A stretch of 64,000 nucleotides of DNA. Source: Streptomyces platensis. Its GTDB lineage: Bacteria; Actinomycetota; Actinomycetes; Streptomycetales; Streptomycetaceae. The stretch is taken from NCBI RefSeq assembly GCF_008704855.1, contig NZ_CP023691.1, positions 7,502,001-7,566,000 of the forward strand, given 5' to 3'. The notes under the pieces were generated by a model. The model searched no databases and was not told the origin of the DNA. It saw nothing but the letters and a program-made list of their open reading frames with translations. Made by a program: the position numbers and the translations under genes. This document shows positions 26,589 through 34,230 of this stretch, in pieces; positions within the stretch are counted from its first letter, which is position 1, and every line of letters begins with the position of its first letter.

Positions 26589-27334
26589 ACTGCCTGTCTT
26601 CGACCCAGATCAGGGAACCGGCGGCCAAAGGGCAGCCCATCCGAAGATCGACAGTGCTGCGTACGGGTTGCCCTGTGGCCCGGCCCTTCCCGTGGAGGCC
26701 GCAGGTATAGCCCTGGGAGCTATCGCGATAGCTGCTCTGACCTGCGGAAACGTGGGCCGCCGGGCCCGGGGGCGGTCATTCCTCGCTGGGGTGAGCGGAC
26801 CTGGGGCGCCGAGGGAGGCGAGACCGTGGCGGCGCTTTGGTGCTCTGATCCGCCCAGCATCGAGGGAGGCTTCCATGCAAGGTCTTTACAACCCGTACAC
26901 GACTGCGAACGCACTGTCGTGGTCGAGGTCTCCTGGCGCGGCAGTGCGCTCGGTGCGTGGCGCAGATCACCTGAGGTGGGCGACCGCTGCGGGGTGAGGA
27001 GGATGCCCTCCGTCGAACCGGGAGGTCGCGGGGGCGCGGGGTTGGTGGACAGGGGGGCGATCGGGCCACGGGCCACGGGCCACGGACCTGGGGGCGGGGA
27101 AGAGGGGCCAGGGGGCATGGCGTCGCGCTGTCGAGCGTCGCCTGATTGCGAGAGCGAGCTGGGGCGGGGGCGGTGGGTGGGGAGGGGGAGGGAGGGGGAG
27201 GCCCCAGGGACCCGCTCGACGGTGACATGGCGGGCCGATGTGGCTCAACCATGCGTCTTTGTGCTGCTCCCGCGTATCCGGGGTGTCCTCTGGCGAGGTT
27301 TTCCCGGCGGAGCGGCGATTGCACCAGCCTGGAC
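26589..27334. other. 746-bp region without a supported gene; contains a 16-bp perfect palindrome
   Basis: No reading frame here resembles a known family or keeps Streptomyces codon bias over a useful length. The clearest element is the perfect palindrome AGCTATCGCGATAGCT at 26718-26733, flanked by the outer inverted pair GCAGGT (26701-26706) and ACCTGC (26740-26745). A 40-codon frame at 26875-26997 has a good GAGGGAGG ribosome site but no recognisable product. Around 27150-27215 the sequence is a G-rich low-complexity tract. Confidence 0.5.
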
Positions 27335-27946
27335 TCATGCCTTCAAGCGCTTGATCCAAGGGTGCGGCCCGTACGTCTTGGTGATGGCGCCAACGAGCCA
27401 CCGACGCTGCCGCTTCGTGAGCAACGGCAGAACCGTGTCGAAGTCCTTTTCATCCTTGGGCCGCGGTGCCTTGGCTTTGTAGTAAAGCTGCACGTCCGGA
27501 GCCAGAAAGGGAACACCCGCAGCCGAAGCCGTTCCCAGAGTGCTGATCGGCCTGCGTACTTGGGGGTCGCGGCGTGACACCCAGTCCTGACCGTGGGACT
27601 CGTCAAGCATGAGCTGGACGCGCCAGGGATCATCAGGGCCCGGTCGGCACCAGATGTCGTGAACCCCGCGTGGAAGGGCCTCACCCGAGGCCCACGGGCG
27701 CAAGCTCCCTGGCGGATCCGCAGCCCACCATTGCCAGCCTGTCAGAGCTTCTTGGGCCGCGAGCTGGTCACGTCGTAACAGCAGGACGTCGATGTCGCCG
27801 TGGCTCCGGAACGGGTGGCCCACGGCGAGTTCGATCGCGAAGCCCCCAGCCACCCACCAGTGGCAATCCAAGCTGGAGAACATCGCGGCTAGCTCGCTCA
27901 GAGGAGCGGGGGCCCACCTGCCAAAGGGAGCGTGGATGTGTGTCAT
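27335..27946 (-). CDS. Nucleotidyltransferase-fold protein (aminoglycoside/lincosamide adenylyltransferase-like)
   Basis: A 203-residue protein with the minimal nucleotidyltransferase core WVAGGFAIELAVGHPFRSHGDIDVLLLRRDQ (GG followed by DID), similar in size to LinB/ANT(2'')-type and plasmid-type adenylyltransferases. The C-terminal LAPDVQLYYKAKAPRPKDEKDFDTVLPLL motif occurs in small NTases of this group. Substrate unknown; antibiotic modification is only one possibility. ATG 27946 has GGAGATGA upstream. Residue 57 is encoded by a TTA codon (27778-27776), suggesting bldA-dependent translation. GC content is lower than neighbours, in keeping with an accessory gene. Confidence 0.75.
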   Translation of the reverse strand: MTHIHAPFGRWAPAPLSELAAMFSSLDCHWWVAGGFAIELAVGHPFRSHGDIDVLLLRRDQLAAQEALTGWQWWAADPPGSLRPWASGEALPRGVHDIWCRPGPDDPWRVQLMLDESHGQDWVSRRDPQVRRPISTLGTASAAGVPFLAPDVQLYYKAKAPRPKDEKDFDTVLPLLTKRQRRWLVGAITKTYGPHPWIKRLKA

Positions 27947-28383
27947 GTCTTCATCTCCGTGGGTGACCGCTGCCTGCCGACCGTTGACCGCCGGCCGAGC
28001 GCGGCACATCACTTACTCACCACCTGTTGATCACAAGCAGTGACGGGTAGGGCAATCGAGAGGCCGTCGCGTTCAGGAATGCCGACTCCTCGACCCATGA
28101 CGTCTATCCGTCTCAGACTCACAGCTACCTGCTGCACCCCGCAATTGACGCAACATCAGCTGTTTCTCTCTTCGGCAAGCAGCTCCCCAGACACCCCATG
28201 CCTCCGCCGGCAGCGGTGGGCTGGCCCGGCCAGGTGGGAAGGAGTTGGCTTACCCGCTCCTCGGGGGGAGATCATCTGGCGCTACGCTGAGTCGCCGACC
28301 GGGCGTCAGCGGCGCGGCTCAGCAGTGCGGGAGCCACGCGCCGCGCAGGTGGATGCGTAAGAGAACAAGGGGTGGGAGTAACC
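27947..28383. other. 437-bp intergenic region of lower GC
   Basis: Divergent spacer between the nucleotidyltransferase and the YdjM-like gene. It is visibly less GC-rich (for example 28100-28200) than the rest of the window and contains TTGACGCAACATCAGC at about 28145, a possible -35 region for the plus-strand gene. No gene, RNA or repeat is called. Confidence 0.45.
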
Positions 28384-29175
28384 ATGATGGGACCGGCGCA
28401 CTCGCTGTCCGGGGCCGCGGCCTGGCTGGGGGTGGGTGCGGCGGCGGATGCCGCCGGACATCCGATGCCTTGGCCGGTGCTCGTCTGCGGGGCTCTGATC
28501 TGTGCCGGAGCGGCGCTGGCCCCGGACCTCGACCACAAGTCCGCGACCATATCCCGGGCTTTCGGGCCGCTGTCGCGGATGCTGTGCGAGGTGGTCGACG
28601 CCATCTCGCACGCGGTCTACAAGGCGACAAAGATGCGCGGTGACTCGAACCGCAATGGCGGCCACCGCACGCTCACTCACACCTGGGTGTGGGCCGTGCT
28701 GGTCGGCGGCGGGATGTCGCTGCTGGCGATGCAGGGCGGGCGCTGGGCGGTACTCGGCATCCTCTTCGTCCATATGGTGCTCGCCATCGAAGGGTTGCTG
28801 TGGCGGGCGGCACGGGTCTCCAGCGACGTGCTGGTGTGGCTGCTGGGTGCGGCCTCGGCGTGGATCCTGGCCGGCGTTCTCGATCAGCCGGGCAATGGTG
28901 CGAGCTGGCTGTTCACCGAGCCGGGGCAGCAGTACCTCTGGCTGGGTCTGCCGGTCGTCCTCGGCGCGCTGGTCCATGACATCGGCGATGCCTTGACCGT
29001 CTCGGGCTGCCCCGTTCTGTGGCCCATCCCGATAGGCCGTAAGCGCTGGTACCCCCTCGGTCCGCCCAAGGGCATGCGCTTCAAGGCCGGCAGCTGGGTG
29101 GAGTTGAAGGTGCTGATGCCGCTGTTCATGGTGCTCGGCGGCCTCGGTGGTCTGGGCGCGCTCGGCTATATCTGA
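28384..29175 (+). CDS. YdjM/LexA-binding-like inner-membrane metal-dependent hydrolase family protein
   Basis: A 263-residue integral membrane protein of the PF04307 (YdjM) family. The N-terminal metal-binding pattern is GPAHSLSG, followed by APDLDHKSATISR (D-x-DH) and GGHRTLTHTW (HR..TH), then about five hydrophobic helices and VLGALVHDIGDALTVSGCP. These His/Asp residues define the predicted metal site. The family is annotated as a metal-dependent hydrolase with little biochemical proof. ATG 28384 has GGGAG upstream; GTG 28372 is an alternative. Confidence 0.82.
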   Translation: MMGPAHSLSGAAAWLGVGAAADAAGHPMPWPVLVCGALICAGAALAPDLDHKSATISRAFGPLSRMLCEVVDAISHAVYKATKMRGDSNRNGGHRTLTHTWVWAVLVGGGMSLLAMQGGRWAVLGILFVHMVLAIEGLLWRAARVSSDVLVWLLGAASAWILAGVLDQPGNGASWLFTEPGQQYLWLGLPVVLGALVHDIGDALTVSGCPVLWPIPIGRKRWYPLGPPKGMRFKAGSWVELKVLMPLFMVLGGLGGLGALGYI

Positions 29176-29488
29176 CCGGTCGCGCCCGGCCCGCTGCGTG
29201 CCCATCTGCTCAGCGGCAGATGCCCCCGAGCTGACGCCTTCTCCGATGTACGCAGGGCAGCGGCAGGTCACCGAGGCGGTGGTGTCGGCTTATGACAGCT
29301 GGCGTGATGAAACTGGACCGGCCCTGATCGTCACCACTTCCAGGACGGTGCCGGCGGGCGGCAGTTGACCACCGCAAGTCTTTGCCTGGCGCCTTCGCTC
29401 AGGCGCGGGGATCGTCGCTGACGGTGCCGCGCCACCAGACCGCCTTCGCCCGCCCCGGGCGCGCGGAACGGCCGGCGCCCCGGCGACC
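29176..29488. other. 313-bp region without an intact gene
   Basis: Lies between the YdjM-like gene and the first recognisable codons of the Eis-like remnant. A GCGCC-TTCGCTCA-GGCGC hairpin (around 29389-29406) is visible. Frames are short and unlike known proteins; this is probably where the N-terminal half of the Eis-like gene has been lost. Confidence 0.4.
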
Positions 29489-30000
29489 GAGATCATCGCC
29501 ACCGACGACGCCGTCTGCACGGCCCTGGCCCGGTTCGTGCTCGGCCACGACCTGGTCACTCAGGTCGTGTTCAAGCACCTCGTGCTCGATCATCCGCTGC
29601 GCCGGCAGCTGGCGGACTTCCGCGCCGTCCAGGTGAGCGACGACACGGACTGGCTCCGGGTGCGGCTGCTGGATGTCCCGCGTGCGCTGACCGCGCGCGG
29701 CTGGTTCATGGACGGCGAGATCGTCGTCGACGTCGACGACCCGTTCTTCGGCGAGCACGGCCGCTACCTGCTGACCGTCCGGGACAGCAAGGCCGACTGG
29801 GTCCCGACGGACCGGAAGCCCGACCTGTCCCTGGACGTGCGCGACCTGGGCTCGGTCCACCTCGGTGGCACCGCCCCGAGCACGCTCGTACGCGCTGGAC
29901 GCATCCCGGCCCACCCCGGGCCCACCGCCCGGGCGCGCCCGCCCTCGCCGGCGCCCTCTTCCGCGCCGAGCGCTCCCCGCACCGCCTGCACTGGTTCTGA
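29489..30000 (+). pseudogene. Remnant of Eis-type GNAT acetyltransferase (C-terminal half, frameshifted)
   Basis: From 29489 the frame reads EIIATDDAVCTALARFVLGHDL, then WLRVRLLDVPRALTARGW, DGEIVVDVDDPFF and PDLSLDVRDLGSVHLGGT. These are the sterol-carrier-like C-terminal domain landmarks of Eis-family N-acetyltransferases. The expected family ending ALFRAERSPHRLHWF with a stop at 29998-30000 is present but in a different frame, so a frameshift lies between about 29905 and 29940. The N-terminal acetyl-CoA-binding GNAT domain is absent. The gene is therefore truncated and frame-broken. Confidence 0.75.
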
Positions 30001-30352
30001 TCGCGCGCTCGCCGACCCTCCACAAGTCTCGTTAGTCGGGCTTCAAGGGGGCTTCGCGGTGCTTGCTTGCTTCCTGTGTGGTGGGGGTCGGCCATAGGGC
30101 GCGCGTCGGGGCGGCTGCTCCCGAGGTGCGAAAGTCCATCCACAGCGGGCGAGATCCGCAGCGGGCGACATCGGCAGCGGGCGGCAAGGGACAGCGAGAA
30201 GGAGCGCGCGGAGGAGGAAAAAGAAAAGGAAAGGAGATCCCCGCTCCTTTCCATTCTCAAGATATAGCGCACTGGGGGGCTTGCGGCAAGGCCCCCGTTG
30301 TACCGCAGAATCACCGGCCTGAGCCGGAATGCAGGAAAATGGGGGATGCGAA
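30001..30352. promoter_or_regulatory. Upstream region of the rifamycin-resistance-like unit
   Basis: A 352-bp stretch with no gene. It becomes purine-rich at 30195-30245 (GGAGGAAAAAGAAAAGG and similar), followed by GATATAGCG at 30261-30269, a plausible -10 box, then the RAE palindrome and the leader of the glycosyltransferase. The arrangement places the RAE just downstream of the candidate -10, in or near the 5' untranslated region. The promoter position is inferred. Confidence 0.55.
30276..30295 (+). promoter_or_regulatory. Rifamycin-associated element (RAE), inverted repeat
   Basis: GGGGCTTGCGGCAAGGCCCC is an imperfect palindrome (one extra G beyond the right TTGC arm). It matches, from memory, the RAE described upstream of rifamycin-inactivating glycosyltransferase (rgt), phosphotransferase (rph) and helR genes in actinomycetes, where it is required for rifamycin-responsive expression. 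It sits 57 bp before the start of the glycosyltransferase gene. Confidence 0.8.
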
Positions 30353-31588
30353 ATGCGCGTGGTGCTGTGCACGTATGGGTCGCGCGGGGACGTGGAACCG
30401 CTGGTGGGGCTCGCGGTGCAGCTGCGGGCGCTCGGTGCGGAGGTGCGGGTGTGTGCGCCGCCGGACGAGGAGTTCGGGGACCTGCTGGACGGGGTCGGCG
30501 TGCCGGTGGTGCCCGTCGGGCCGTCGGCGCGGGAGCTGACGGCTGCGGCGCCGCCGCCATCATCCTTTCCCCGTTACGCGGCCGAGTTGATCGCCGGCCA
30601 GCTCGACGCTGTCATGGGGGCGGCTGAGGGATGTGATGTGCTGGTGGCGACCGGCATGCTGCCGGCCGCGGCCGGGGCGCTGTCGGTGGCCGAGAAGCTG
30701 GGTATCCGCTCCCTTTCCGTGACCTTCCAGCAGCTCGGTCTGCCGTCGCCGCACCATCCGCCGATCGCGTATCCGGGCCGGCCGTTCCCGCCCGGGGTGA
30801 CCGACAACCGGGTGCTGTGGGCCCTGGACGCGGAGAGCATCAATGCGCTGTTCGGTGCGGCGCTCAACACCAACCGGGCGGCGATCGGTCTGCCCCCGGT
30901 GGACGATGTCCGCGGCTACGTCGTCGGCGACCGGCCGTGGTTGGCGACGGACCCGGTCCTGGACCCGTGGCAGGAGCCGGCGGACCTCGGCGTCGTGCAG
31001 ACCGGCGCGTGGATCCGGCCCGACGCACGCCCACTCTCGGACGGCCTGGAAGCGTTCCTGGGCGCCGGTGAACCACCGGTGTACGTGGGCTTCGGCAGCA
31101 TGCCCCTGCACGCCTCGAAGGACATCGCCCGGGTGGTCATCGAGGCGGTTCGCGCGCAGGGCCGTCGTGCTCTCGTCAGGCGTGGCTGGGCCGACCTGGA
31201 CCTGATCGACGACCGGGACGACTGCTTCGTCGTCGGCGAGGTCAACCAGCAGGCGCTGTTCGGCCGGGTGGCCGCCGTCGTGCACCACGGCGGCGCGGGC
31301 ACCACGACGGCGGCCGCCCGGGCCGGCGCGCCTCAGGTGGTGGTTCCGCAGGCGGCGGATCAGCCGTACTGGGCCCGCAGGGTGGCCGAGCTGGGCATCG
31401 GCGCGGCACACGACGGCTCGACCCCGACCGTCAACTCCCTGTCGGCCGCGCTCAGGACGTCCCTGACCCCCGAGACCCGCGTACGAGCGAGGGCCGTGGC
31501 CGGCACGATCCGCACCGACGGGGCGGCGGTGGCCGCGAAGCTGCTGCGTGACGCCGTCACCCAGGAGAAGCCGCCGATGTCCGCGTGA
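30353..31588 (+). CDS. rgt: GT1-family glycosyltransferase, probable rifamycin glycosyltransferase
   Basis: A 411-residue GT-B glycosyltransferase of the vancomycin/macrolide type. The acceptor half starts MRVVLCTYGSRGDVEPLVGLAV. The donor half has PPVYVGFGSMP and the nucleotide-sugar motif VHHGGAGTTTAAARAGAPQVVVPQAADQPYWARRV. Several such enzymes glycosylate antibiotics. The RAE directly upstream and the HelR-like gene downstream point to rifamycin (ansa-bridge hydroxyl glucosylation) rather than macrolides. ATG 30353 follows GGGGGATGCGAA; an earlier in-frame ATG at 30329 is less likely. The family call is firm; the substrate is inferred from context. Confidence 0.85.
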   Translation: MRVVLCTYGSRGDVEPLVGLAVQLRALGAEVRVCAPPDEEFGDLLDGVGVPVVPVGPSARELTAAAPPPSSFPRYAAELIAGQLDAVMGAAEGCDVLVATGMLPAAAGALSVAEKLGIRSLSVTFQQLGLPSPHHPPIAYPGRPFPPGVTDNRVLWALDAESINALFGAALNTNRAAIGLPPVDDVRGYVVGDRPWLATDPVLDPWQEPADLGVVQTGAWIRPDARPLSDGLEAFLGAGEPPVYVGFGSMPLHASKDIARVVIEAVRAQGRRALVRRGWADLDLIDDRDDCFVVGEVNQQALFGRVAAVVHHGGAGTTTAAARAGAPQVVVPQAADQPYWARRVAELGIGAAHDGSTPTVNSLSAALRTSLTPETRVRARAVAGTIRTDGAAVAAKLLRDAVTQEKPPMSA

Positions 31589-31657
31589 ACTGCGCGAGTT
31601 TGCCCAGCCGGGACCCGGAAGCACACCCCAAACCGCCGACCCTGGCGACCTGAATCG

Positions 31658-31751
31658 ACAACCACAGCGGGCCGGATCAACAACGCCACGGGCTGAGCCA
31701 ACAGCGACCACGGGCTGAGCCAACAACACCACGGCCTGACCCAAAAACGCC
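31658..31751 (+). repeat. Imperfect 21-22-bp tandem repeats between rgt and helR
   Basis: Units at about 31678, 31699 and 31721 read CAACAACGCCACGGGCTGAG, CAACAGCGACCACGGGCTGA and CAACAACACCACGGCCTGAC. A weaker unit precedes them and a partial one follows. They lie in the 280-bp gap between the two resistance-type genes. A CTCCGGC/GCCGGAG hairpin (31753-31774) comes immediately after. Role unknown. Confidence 0.7.
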
Positions 31752-31752
31752 C

Positions 31753-31774
31753 CTCCGGCCCATGCCCGCCGGAG
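31753..31774 (+). terminator. Short hairpin in the rgt-helR gap (possible attenuator)
   Basis: A perfect 7-bp stem CTCCGGC...GCCGGAG with an 8-base loop, 94 bp upstream of the helR start and without a T-run. It could weaken read-through from rgt or process the transcript. Low certainty. Confidence 0.4.
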
Positions 31775-31868
31775 CGTAGCCCGTCACGCCCACCAGTTTC
31801 CTCCCCTCGTTCCAAACGCCTCGCCCCGCGCCACAACCCCGCGCACACCTCAGATCGGAGCCCACACC

Positions 31869-34019
31869 GTGCACCCGCTGACCACCAGCGTGTTTGACCT
31901 TCCTGACCGCCGTTCCCCCAAGGCCGAACCGACGCTGATCGGCGGCGATGAGCGGCACTTCGAGGCTCTCGCGGAGTGCCTGGAGCAGTCGATCGCCGAA
32001 CTGTCCGAACGTCTCGATGCCGAGCGCAGGGCGCCCGGTGGCGTGGGGCGGCAGGCGATGGACCGGGACGCGGAGATCCACCGGCTGACCGCGCGCCTGC
32101 GTGCACTGCGGCGCTTCGGACTGGATCTGTGCCTGGGGCACATGGTGAGCGCGGACAGCCCCGAGCCGGTGTACGTCGGACGGCTTGGCCTTACGGACAG
32201 CGCGGGGCGCCGGCTGCTGCTCGACTGGCGTTCTCCCGCGGCCGAGCCGTTCTTCGGAGCCACCCACGCCAATCCGATGGGGCTGACCAGCCGCCGCAGG
32301 TATCGGTGGACCCGCGGCCGGATCAGCGATTACTGGGACGAGGTGTTCACCTCGGACGGGTTCGCCGGGCACGCCGCGCTCGACGATCAGTCCGCTTTCA
32401 TCGCGAGCCTGGGCGGCAACAGGTCGGCGCGGATGCGCGATGTGCTCGGCACCCTCCAGGCCGACCAGGACGCCATCATCCGTGCGGGATCCCGTGGCGC
32501 TCTGGTCGTCGACGGCGGTCCGGGTACGGGGAAGACCGTCGTCGCGCTGCACCGTTCCGCCTACCTTCTCTACTCCGATCCCCGTCTCGGTCATCGTCGG
32601 GGCGGTGTGCTGTTCGTCGGTCCGCACCGGCCCTACCTGGCCTATGTCGCCGACGTCCTGCCCAGCCTCGGAGAGGAGGGCGTACAGACCTGCATCCTGC
32701 GGGACCTGGTCGCCGAGGGAGCCACCGCAGCGATCGAGGCCGACCCGGAGGTGGCGCGCCTGAAGTCGTCCGCGCAGCTGGTGCAGGCGATCGAGGCGGC
32801 CGTCAGGCTCTACGAAGAGCCGCCCGCCGAGGGGATGACGGTCACGACCGACTGGGCCGACCTCTGGCTGAGCGCCGACGACTGGGCCGAGGCATTCGAC
32901 GCACCGGAACCAGGTACGCCGCACAACGAGGCGCGTGAGCAGATCTGGGAGGAGCTGCTCACGATTCTGCGGGACAAGTACGACGGTGATGTCTCGCCCG
33001 ACGTCTTCCGCAGGTCGCTGCTGCGCGACGAAGAGCTGGTGACGACCCTCCACCGCGCGTGGCCGCTGCTGGAAGCGGCCGATCTTGTCGGAGACCTGTG
33101 GTCGGTGCCCGCCTATCTGCGGATGTGTGCTCCGTGGCTCAGCCCCGACGAGGTACGGACGTTGCAGCGCAAGGACGCTCCCCAAGCCTGGACGGTGTCC
33201 GACCTGCCGCTCCTGGACGCGGCACGGCAGCGGCTCGGCGACCCGGAGGCGGCGCGGCGACAGCGCCGCCACAAGGCCGCGGTCGCCGCCGAACGCGAGC
33301 GTATGGCCGACGTCATCGACAATGTGCTGGCGGCCGACGACGACGGTGAGGGCGCGGTGACGATGCTGCGCGGGCAGGACCTGCGGGACACCCTGGTGGA
33401 TGAGTCCGCCCTGCCCGGCGTCGAACCGGACCTGCTCGCGGGCCCGTTCGCGCATATCGTCGTGGACGAGGCGCAGGAACTGACCGACGCGGAATGGCAG
33501 ATGCTGCTGCTCCGCTGCCCGTCCCGGAGCTTCACCATCGTCGGGGACCGTGCTCAGGCCAGGCACGGGTTCACCGAGTCGTGGCAGGAACGGCTGGCGC
33601 GGGTCGGTCTCGACCGGGTCAACCTGGCCTCGCTGAGCATCAATTACCGCACGCCGGAAGAAGTCATGACGGAAGCGGAGCCGGTCATCCGGGCCGTGCT
33701 CCCGGATGCGAACGTGCCGAGCTCCATCCGCAGCAGCGGCATTCCCGTCGTCCACGGCTCCACCTCGGATCTGGACTCGATCCTCGACACCTGGCTCGCC
33801 GCGCAGAGCGACGGGATCGCCTGCGTCATCGGCGACCCCACTTTCCGGGCGACGTCCCGCGTCCGGTCGCTGACCCCGGAGCTGTCGAAGGGCCTGGAGT
33901 TCGACCTGGTCGTCCTCATCGACCCGGAGGAGTTCGGCCAGGGCATCGAAGGATCGGTCGACCGCTATGTCGCGATGACCCGGGCGACCCAGCGACTCGT
34001 GATCCTTACGAGCACCTGA
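31869..34019 (+). CDS. helR: HelR-like (HelD/UvrD-type) RNA polymerase protection protein
   Basis: A 716-residue superfamily 1 helicase-like protein of the HelD class. An N-terminal coiled-coil arm (about residues 30-80, HFEALAECLEQSIAELSERLDAERR) precedes the ATPase. Walker A is DGGPGTGKT with Lys about 222, and Walker B is IVVDEAQELTDAEW with Asp533-Glu534. Motifs VGDRAQARHGF, INYRTPEEVM and the terminal YVAMTRATQRLVIL follow. HelR proteins displace rifamycins from RNA polymerase; its place behind an RAE and a glycosyltransferase supports that over a housekeeping HelD. GTG start with CGGAGC upstream. The last codons run into a 17-bp tandem repeat. Confidence 0.88.
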   Translation: MHPLTTSVFDLPDRRSPKAEPTLIGGDERHFEALAECLEQSIAELSERLDAERRAPGGVGRQAMDRDAEIHRLTARLRALRRFGLDLCLGHMVSADSPEPVYVGRLGLTDSAGRRLLLDWRSPAAEPFFGATHANPMGLTSRRRYRWTRGRISDYWDEVFTSDGFAGHAALDDQSAFIASLGGNRSARMRDVLGTLQADQDAIIRAGSRGALVVDGGPGTGKTVVALHRSAYLLYSDPRLGHRRGGVLFVGPHRPYLAYVADVLPSLGEEGVQTCILRDLVAEGATAAIEADPEVARLKSSAQLVQAIEAAVRLYEEPPAEGMTVTTDWADLWLSADDWAEAFDAPEPGTPHNEAREQIWEELLTILRDKYDGDVSPDVFRRSLLRDEELVTTLHRAWPLLEAADLVGDLWSVPAYLRMCAPWLSPDEVRTLQRKDAPQAWTVSDLPLLDAARQRLGDPEAARRQRRHKAAVAAERERMADVIDNVLAADDDGEGAVTMLRGQDLRDTLVDESALPGVEPDLLAGPFAHIVVDEAQELTDAEWQMLLLRCPSRSFTIVGDRAQARHGFTESWQERLARVGLDRVNLASLSINYRTPEEVMTEAEPVIRAVLPDANVPSSIRSSGIPVVHGSTSDLDSILDTWLAAQSDGIACVIGDPTFRATSRVRSLTPELSKGLEFDLVVLIDPEEFGQGIEGSVDRYVAMTRATQRLVILTST

Positions 34020-34068
34020 TCCTCACGAGTGCCTACTCCCCACGAGCGCCTGACCCTCACGAGCACCT
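34001..34068 (+). repeat. Four 17-bp tandem repeats at the 3' end of helR
   Basis: Head-to-tail units GATCCTTACGAGCACCT, GATCCTCACGAGTGCCT, ACTCCCCACGAGCGCCT and GACCCTCACGAGCACCT, each exactly 17 bp. The first encodes the last residues of HelR and its stop codon straddles units 1 and 2. The array looks like local duplication of the gene end. Confidence 0.9.
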
Positions 34069-34230
34069 GATGTGGCGGCCGGCCGAGCGTCCGCCGTCGG
34101 CCGGACGTCCGCCGTCGGTCGAGTGGGTGGCCGTCCGGTCGTCCCGCACCCGCCCCCTGACGTCGGCGACTTCGAGCGATGCGGAAGGATGTCCGGGCTC
34201 CTGCAACCGATGACGAGGGAACCGACAACT

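Noticed and set aside
26875..26997. 40-codon open frame with a GAGGGAGG ribosome site
   Set aside because: No family resemblance and no codon-bias support; kept as a remark in the intergenic entry only.
30353..31588. Macrolide glycosyltransferase (Mgt) identity for the GT1 protein
   Set aside because: Family-compatible, but the RAE and HelR neighbour favour rifamycin; kept as an alternative only.
31677..33755. 692-codon opposite-strand frame across helR
   Set aside because: Shadow frame of helR created by high-GC codon bias; no recognised protein features.
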